From Ixodes scapularis (taxonomy: Eukaryota > Arthropoda > Arachnida > Ixodida > Ixodidae): a stretch of DNA of 64,000 nt. The position numbers and the translations under genes are program-made. Position 1 is the first letter of the stretch, and each line of letters begins with the position of its first letter. Location: contig NW_024609837.1 in NCBI RefSeq assembly GCF_016920785.2, positions 28,261,033 to 28,325,032 of the forward strand, in the 5' to 3' direction. Below are positions 58,457-64,000 of the stretch, piece after piece. The notes under the pieces are model-generated. The model ran no database searches. It was not told the origin of the DNA and saw nothing but the letters and a program-made list of their open reading frames with translations.

Positions 58457-59023
58457 AGGCCCGTTCACACTCTTGCAACCGAGTACGACCGAGAGAGACG
58501 AGACTTGTTGAAACCTCTTAAGGCTCGTTCACACTCTTGCAACCGAGTGCGACCGAGAGAGACAAGACCGGTTTTTAATCCTTTTACGACGTCTTAGGAC
58601 CAGCTCCGCAGCAGCGCGCCTGGTCCTAAGAAGTCTCAAAAGGCTTAAAAACCGGTCTTGTTTCTCTCGGTCATACTCGGTTGCAAGAGTGTGAACGAGC
58701 CTTTAAAATTTCTTAGAACGAGAGAACACACTGGCACGTTGGCGCCATCTATGCGGTGACCCTGGAACTGCATTTCACAAGAGCGAAGATTTTGCGGTAT
58801 TTCCGAGGTCAAATGTGCGTAATACCTATAAGAAAGACTCGTTTATAACGTTGACAAAAGGTTTTCAAGCCAAGAAAGAAAGGATAATGTGCGAGAGAAA
58901 TAGAAAATATGCCGGACCGCCAAGTATACACTGCTACCCAATAGATGGCGCCAGTGTGTCCTCTCGTTGTAAGAGGTTTCAAGAAACCCAGTTTTATAAG
59001 GTCGGAAGAGTGTGAACGGGCCT
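58457..59023. mobile_element. Harbinger-like MITE (outer), split by an inner relative
   Basis: The termini are AGGCCCGTTCACACTCTT and its reverse complement at 59006-59023, flanked by TAA and TTA. That fits the 3-bp TWA target of PIF/Harbinger. The inverted arms run on for about 110 bp and include ACACACTGGC..GGCGCCATCTAT on both sides. No transposase. Confidence 0.75.
58521..58702. mobile_element. Harbinger-like MITE (inner), nested
   Basis: 83-bp arms (58521-58603 and 58620-58702) with few mismatches and a 16-nt loop. The ends AGGCTCGTTCACACTC/GAGTGTGAACGAGCCT are close to the outer element's. The flanking target repeat TTA/TTA is perfect. It inserted into the outer MITE. Confidence 0.85.
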
Positions 59024-59305
59024 TTAGAAATGGCTTATAAGCCGTGACAATTTTTATCACGCGTTGTAACATTCAACTCAAGTCCAAAAACTGAGAAAAC
59101 GTGGGCTGAACAGGTAATGCTTTATAAGATTCAAAGAAGAAAACAGACAACTATTTCCCATCATATATAGAGCAGAAAACAACAGCACACATAAGTTAGG
59201 CAAGGTAAAATTGGTTATAGTTCACAGCACGCCACTAAAATATATGGTTACAATGTGCAGCGCAAGTAACGAGTAACGTATTTCGTTACTTTTTTTCGAT
59301 ATCGC

Positions 59306-59676
59306 CTACAACACTGCCGTTCTTTTGCCGATCCCCTTTTGCTGGGTAGCACGGGAGTAGCGAGCCTCCGACGAGCGCTTGGCCGGTGCTTTGTGCGCGA
59401 ACACCGTGGGAATAAAATCCGGGTGGTCTCGATCAGACGACGGTTTCCCTGCCCATAAGCAAGCCTCGGGACGGAGATTGAAATGGAAGCCGCACTTTCC
59501 TCCAAGAAAGTGCTTGCCGCACAAACGGTCGTTCGCGCGAGGCGACCATAATTTTCGACTCACGGATATTATCCACCTTCTATGTCTTTCAGAGTCTGCG
59601 GGAACTTGTAGAAGCTCACTCCGCTACTTTTCTCGTGCATTTCGGTGAGATTAACGGCAACACAGCTTTGCGGCAT
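59306..59676 (-). pseudogene. THAP-domain exon, broken
   Basis: From ATG 59676 the frame reads MPQSCVAVN and GVSFYKFPQ, typical THAP opening motifs, then stops. In the next frame RLCGKHFLGGK and HPDFIPTVF complete the C-x2-H part of the zinc fold and the AVPTIF-like box. The second zinc Cys (expected near residue 10) is Leu. A frameshift lies between KDIEG and the following RWI. About 16 extra residues sit between GGK and KPSSD. THAP domains bind DNA and occur in host factors and P-like transposases; this copy cannot fold as a normal THAP. Confidence 0.75.
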
Positions 59677-59679
59677 GCT

Positions 59680-60674
59680 GAAATGCTTTGACGCCCATGC
59701 GAAACATGCACCCTTTTGCCCACATCCCCGGCTCCGGCGCGATCGCAGCGCGGCCGCAGCGCCGTGACGTCAAGCCCGCGTGTCGGTCGTGAGATTTCGT
59801 GACCAAGTTTTCGTGCACCCCTTTCCAAGCGGGGAGAAAGACGTAGTTCTACGTCAATTGCCTCGACACAACATGATTTCAATATAGTTACAAAAATTTA
59901 TTTTTTATCGTCTGGCGAGCAATTTTCGTTTGTAATATGTTGCCACCAAGGGGAGAGGCACAATGGCGCACGCGCGTCACCACTCTTGCAAGAACGACCG
60001 TCGCTTCCCGCAATGCTTGGATAGAAAAACGCGTACCGTCGCGATTCACGCTATTATCAGCGCGACCTCCGCGCTTTCCCGTGCCCCGTTGTTGGGCAGT
60101 TTTATGAATTGCGCAGTGAATTTTGCGAGAGTGTGAAACGCGGGACATTTTAAAGATATCGGCGTTTCTTGCACGACGCGGGACCCAAGCCCTCCAATGC
60201 GGGACAATCCCGCAAATCGTGGGATGGGTGGTCACACTCTAGCTGGATGGCCTGGCGTTACTCCCGCCACAGCCTGTGCCCGAAGGACTGAGCTGCACCA
60301 GGAAAAAGACTATATCAGCGAAATTGGAGATCTGCTGGACTGCTTCGGGTCTACATATGTCCACTTCTCAACGGCCCTTATTCTGCTGCGACGCCAACAA
60401 CGAACGCTCCAGCGACCGTGACGATGACCGACGACGACCGACCGGATCTATACCCCAGGCCCAGAACTGTAGAACATGCACGAGGATACACCGCGAGACG
60501 CGTACTGGACGAGCAACGCACGTGAAGGCTAAAACAACGGGTTGCAGAATCTTGTTGGACACTCCCAGCCAAGCATCTGGAGGTTGACTTAGCGGGATCT
60601 CCGGATACAAGAACGTTTTTAATTCCTTTATATTGCCATGCTAAGGCCCTGGTGAGTCTGTGAACATCCTAGTG
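59680..60674. other. GC-rich to mixed unassigned stretch
   Basis: CpG-rich at 59730-59830. The text GCGGGACAATCCCGCAAATC near 60200 followed by GGGATGGGTGGTCACACTCT resembles an hAT-type terminus, but I found no partner end. No gene supported. Confidence 0.4.
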
Positions 60675-60838
60675 CATGGGGGTTTCCCCAGGAATTGAAA
60701 TTAGGGGGAGTGTCTAAAATTTAAGGGGGGGGGGGGGGGGTCATTGAGAATAGAGGAGTCGTTGCGAATTAAGAGGGCGTTTGTATACACCCCCTTCCCC
60801 CCCCCCCCCCCCCCAGGGGGTGTCTAGGGAAATCACTG
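60675..60838. mobile_element. hAT-type MITE with poly-G and poly-C, second copy of the 22885 family
   Basis: Shares GGAATTGAAATTAGG, GTCTAAAATTTAAG and AATAGAGGAGTCGTTGCGAA with 22885-23029 and ends AATCACTG. G16 at 60725-60740 and C18 at 60797-60814. CTAGTG is present at both flanks (60669-60674, 60839-60844), a degraded target duplication. It sits just before the LINE piece at 60885. Confidence 0.75.
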
Positions 60839-60884
60839 CTAGTGCTTCTCTAACCACTGCCACCAACGTTTCGCCAGTGAAACT

Positions 60885-61392
60885 AGGTACCTTGGTATAC
60901 ACTTTGACGAGTATTTATCCTGGAATCATCATATTGACTACCTACTTAAACACCTGCCAATAATTTCTCCATACCTCTATAAACTCCGAAGTTCTGCAAG
61001 TATTAGTCTAAGGCGATAAATTTATCAGTTGTTAGGTGAATCAAAACCAAGATATGGTATCCACATATATGCACTTTCATCCAAATACAAACTACAAAAA
61101 ATAAATTACCTAATTTTAAAAAATGATACAGAACATGACGTTTGGTACACACTTAGAAAGTCTTTAGTTTCAAGAACATCTGTCAGAGCTTCAATTGTTA
61201 ACAGTGGAAGACCTGCATGAATGCATGGTCCTCACAAAATATTATTGCACACACGATTTCAAAATACCATCCGCTTTTGAAAAACAACTAAGGCACACAG
61301 AAAGATTTCACATGCCAAAAATATACACTAATTATAAGAAAAGGTTGAGGAAGTATTGTGTACCAACATATTTTAATAATCTTCCCGGCTAG
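60885..61392 (+). mobile_element. LINE 3' fragment (RT C-terminal part)
   Basis: One frame reads YLGIHFDEYLSWNHHIDYLL (60890-60950), then LGESKPRYGIHIYALSSKYKL, then KIPSAFEKQLRHTERFHMPKIY to LRKYCVPTYFNNLPG and a TAG at 61392. These are the C-terminal RT region and tail of a LINE unlike the other three. A TAA and frame shifts break it. Confidence 0.8.
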
Positions 61393-62179
61393 TTTACTTA
61401 ATCTGCTATACTTAGCTTAATCTGCTATCCTTATGGCTTTGGTAAATATTAACTACCATCAATATTATCTTGCCATGCAATATTTTAACTGAAATTTAGT
61501 TAAAAGGGAACCATTTTGTAATGTCGACATATTAATTTATTTATTCATCTATTTTCAATGTCGACTTACAGCTCAGCGTCTCATTACTTCTCCACTTTAC
61601 AACTCCTCTTGAACTAATAGGAATGCACCATAAATAAAAAAAAACAAATAAAAAATTTAATTAAAAAATATATTGGCATAAATTTTGGGTCGAATATTGG
61701 AGATACTGAGTGTGATGAGCTGACAATGGCTTTGCCGACTCATTGAAACTCTCTCCCGACGACGACGGATTCGTTCGCAAGCGCTCGACTCCGCGTTTCC
61801 GCAAACTCTGACGCCTGCGACGTATTTTTCTTCATCTACCCAATTTGATTGTTCGTTTATTCTGGAACAAGTTTGCCGATTAAACCTTTTTTTTTTTTTT
61901 CAGTTTACGCTCGCTGAAAATTTTTTTTAATCTGCGACAAGGTTACAGCTGGTGCTATATTTTAGAACCTTAGTCACCATCTTCTACTTTGGATCTCCTT
62001 TAACTAGAAAACATAGGAGCGAGAAACAATCGTTTTTGCATCCGCCCAATGAAGGATAATAAACAGAATGTTGGCTTCCTTATAGAATACCAAAGTTCAA
62101 ATTACCTCTAAGAATAACGTGACACATCCCGTGAGTATAAAACCTTTCAGATAATATTTAAGCCTAGAGATGATCCAGC
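61393..62179. other. LINE tail and unassigned AT-rich stretch
   Basis: AT-rich with an A-rich segment at 61635-61670 that could be the LINE's 3' end. Nothing else recognised. Confidence 0.4.
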
Positions 62180-62502
62180 ACTCCAAAAAAAGTTTGTGCG
62201 CCTACTTTTACGCACAACACTTGGAGAGCCAATCACCACAACTCACGGAGGCAACTCAGCGAATGACATGCCGAAACTTATGTTTAGACCAAAAAACGCA
62301 GTCTGAGTTGTGACATTAAGCAATGCAAAACGTCACGCTTGCATTGCTTAATATCACAACTCAGACGGCGTTTTTTTTTTTTTTTTTTGGTCTAAACATA
62401 TGTTTCGGCATCGTCATTCGCTGAGCTGCCTCTGTAAGTTGCGGTGATTGGCTCTCCGAATGTTGTGCGGGAAAGCAGACGCACGGGCTTTTTCTTAGAG
62501 TG
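62180..62502. repeat. large foldback element, about 150-bp arms
   Basis: The termini CACTCCAAAAAAAGTTTGTG and the reverse-complement CACTCTAAGAAAAAGCCCGTG match approximately. Strong inner arms (from about 62212) pair down to GCAATGCA/TGCATTGC around a 12-nt loop (62329-62340). A T18 run interrupts the right arm. No ORF or target duplication seen. Confidence 0.85.
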
Positions 62503-63450
62503 AGCGTTTTGTTGGCGAGAAATAAAAGCAAGGAAGAAAATACGAAAAGTGTGGGTATCTGGCATAATGTATAAAGTAATAAAAGTAAAACGCAAGTATC
62601 ATGCTTTCATTATAAGTTGAGATCTCTCTCTCTCTCTCTCTCTCTCTTTAACTGAAATCAGAACGTATAGAAATTGAACTCCGATTTGAAGAGCTCGAAG
62701 TGCTGCGCCCAACAACAATTAAAATAGGCGTCACTTTCTTAAATTGGAAACATGTTGATTCCATATTGTGTATGAACAACATGCACACCCTTATTTTTCG
62801 GAAAAATAAAAGTTCGTTCGTTGTTGAAAGCACATAATTGAATACCGTTGAAGCACTGACAAGTGCTACATCGATTTTCGCCCTCTAGCATGTATCATTT
62901 AGGCCCGATGCCGAGAAACCTTGTCAAAGTTTTTGGTGCGGGCGGAGGGTGTGTCTCTATACACGTGATGAGTTTACCGAAGAGATTGTTTTAAAATTAG
63001 AAAATAAAAATACGCGTAATACAAACCGGCCGTTTTGTGTGCGAGAAATCCTCCGTGAATAGATGATATAATGACTTTTTTCACATTTTATAATCTCCGT
63101 CCGCTTATATGAAACCCATTATTTTTTCAATATCTTCAAATTTGTCTGTCAGATTGGCGGGGTTTTGATTTCTGTGAAATAATATGATGGAATCTCAAGA
63201 GATTTTCTCATCCCCCAAATTAGTACGCACACACAGAAAGTCGGCCGACTTTTGCGTTCGCGTGTATGCTGTTCCTGTCGTTTGCCGTTCTCGCACAAAT
63301 AATACAGGGCTCATATGATCCTGCGTTGTAGCTTGTGAGCTCTCACGATGACTATACACTGTCGAAATATACCAAAAGCTTGGGATAAAATGTGTACCCC
63401 ATTTCTATTTTTCTTGCAAAACTTGAAGCGTCGGCTTTTGTAACCGTACA
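62503..63450. other. unassigned stretch with (TC)n
   Basis: A (TC)13 microsatellite lies at 62622-62647. Otherwise no gene or element recognised. Confidence 0.5.
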
Positions 63451-63625
63451 AGATAACGGCGGCAGGAAGGAGCTTCAGTTGTACTCCCTCCAGCGCCAGC
63501 TTTATACCTTCGACAACGGTCTGGTGTTTCGCTAACCTGGAGTTCGCGCGCGCCATTAGAAGCACGGCGGAAGGCTCGGGGTGCATGCTGAAGGCCGGGC
63601 GTTCGAAAGACACGCCCTGCTGTTC
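63451..63625. repeat. MITE-like repeat (family B), copy 2
   Basis: Matches 7961-8131 in the same orientation; the ends are AACGGCGGCAGG and CCTGCTGTTCT. The minus-strand frame is open for 100 codons (63613-63311) and retains the FER and QLKLLPA residues seen in copy 1. Confidence 0.65.
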
Positions 63626-63647
63626 TTATACTGCCAAAAGCTATTCG

Positions 63648-64000
63648 CGACTCCTACTAACTATAGGTGGCGCCACTCATTCTCCGAAATGGCGGTTATA
63701 GTGAGGGTTGGAGATGCGTGCCGGCTGTTGAGCCTGTATAGTGTGCTGGCTTTACGAAGCGACACAAATTATTTCTGGTAATATGAGGAAGCTAGTGTGT
63801 GATGAGCGCAGAGCACCTCTTTACCCTGAAAACAAGAACGGTGTTTAGCGGAATATTTACGCAAGGATGAGCGTTTTAATTCTGGAGCGAAACCGAAACT
63901 AACCTCTATTTTGGATTTAATTTCTCGGTACAGGTCTTAATTTCTGATTCTTTCATACCTCAAGATGTGTCTCACATCGTAATTATTTAGTTAAGGGCAG
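63648..64000 (+). repeat. dispersed repeat E, copy 2, runs off the window
   Basis: Aligns to 46228-46590 from CTATAGGTGGCGCCACTC through GGATTTAATTTCTCGGTA and to the window edge. ATGGCGGTTATAGTGAGGGT opens a 31-codon frame. Confidence 0.7.

Noticed and set aside
1..64000. CRISPR array, operons, rRNA
   Set aside because: No regularly spaced identical repeats with unique spacers, no bacterial gene layout and no rRNA text were seen.

Overview
The window reads as nuclear DNA of an arthropod, most likely an ixodid (hard) tick. The main grounds are one intact secreted legumain (asparaginyl endopeptidase, family C13) of the tick gut-digestion type and a repeat load typical of large tick genomes: Ty3/gypsy, several jockey/CR1-like LINEs, tRNA-headed SINE pieces, hAT and Harbinger-like MITEs, foldback elements, and frequent CACGTG/TGACGTCA-rich repeats. 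Species cannot be fixed from the sequence alone.

Layout. 1-2.8 kb holds a hairpin, a purine/pyrimidine asymmetric stretch and a TGACGTCA-dense repeat, with a second copy of that repeat's end in inverted orientation. 2.8-7.6 kb is AT-rich with no supportable gene. A TGTTGACTTT-rich minisatellite and a small MITE precede an almost complete Ty3/gypsy element on the minus strand (8477-14370). Its two LTRs differ by a single one-base indel. It has a PBS, gag with a zinc knuckle, a -1 frameshift signal at the gag stop, pol (protease, RT, RNase H, integrase) and a PPT. Each LTR carries a 73-nt tRNA-like sequence with A and B boxes. 14.4-22.8 kb has SINE debris, foldback elements, two short convergent ORFs of odd composition, and a hAT MITE with poly-G tracts. 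22.9-25.6 kb is a decayed LINE interrupted by a second poly-G MITE and a tRNA-headed SINE. 25.6-46 kb is mostly unassigned, with scattered repeats: a palindromic 56-bp minisatellite, an ATTT tract, a hAT MITE at 42.6 kb and an imperfect tandem repeat at 44 kb. It also holds two low-confidence exon candidates. 46.2-48.6 kb is a dispersed repeat followed by a second LINE.

The only intact host gene I can name is legumain (49974-51299, minus), encoded in one exon. From 51.7 kb to the end there are LINE fragments of at least three kinds, a perfect tandem duplication of about 117 bp, nested Harbinger-like MITEs, a broken THAP-domain exon, another poly-G MITE, a LINE 3' end, a large foldback element, and repeats that recur earlier in the window.

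Functionally, legumain stands alone in a transposon graveyard that includes one very recent gypsy arrival. The most unusual signals are the tRNA-like module inside the LTRs, the textbook -1 frameshift site, the poly-G tracts carried by hAT-type MITEs, and regulatory-looking octamer and palindrome arrays (TGACGTCA, CACGTG, CCCGCTAAATTTAGCGGG, AGGTGGCGCCAC).
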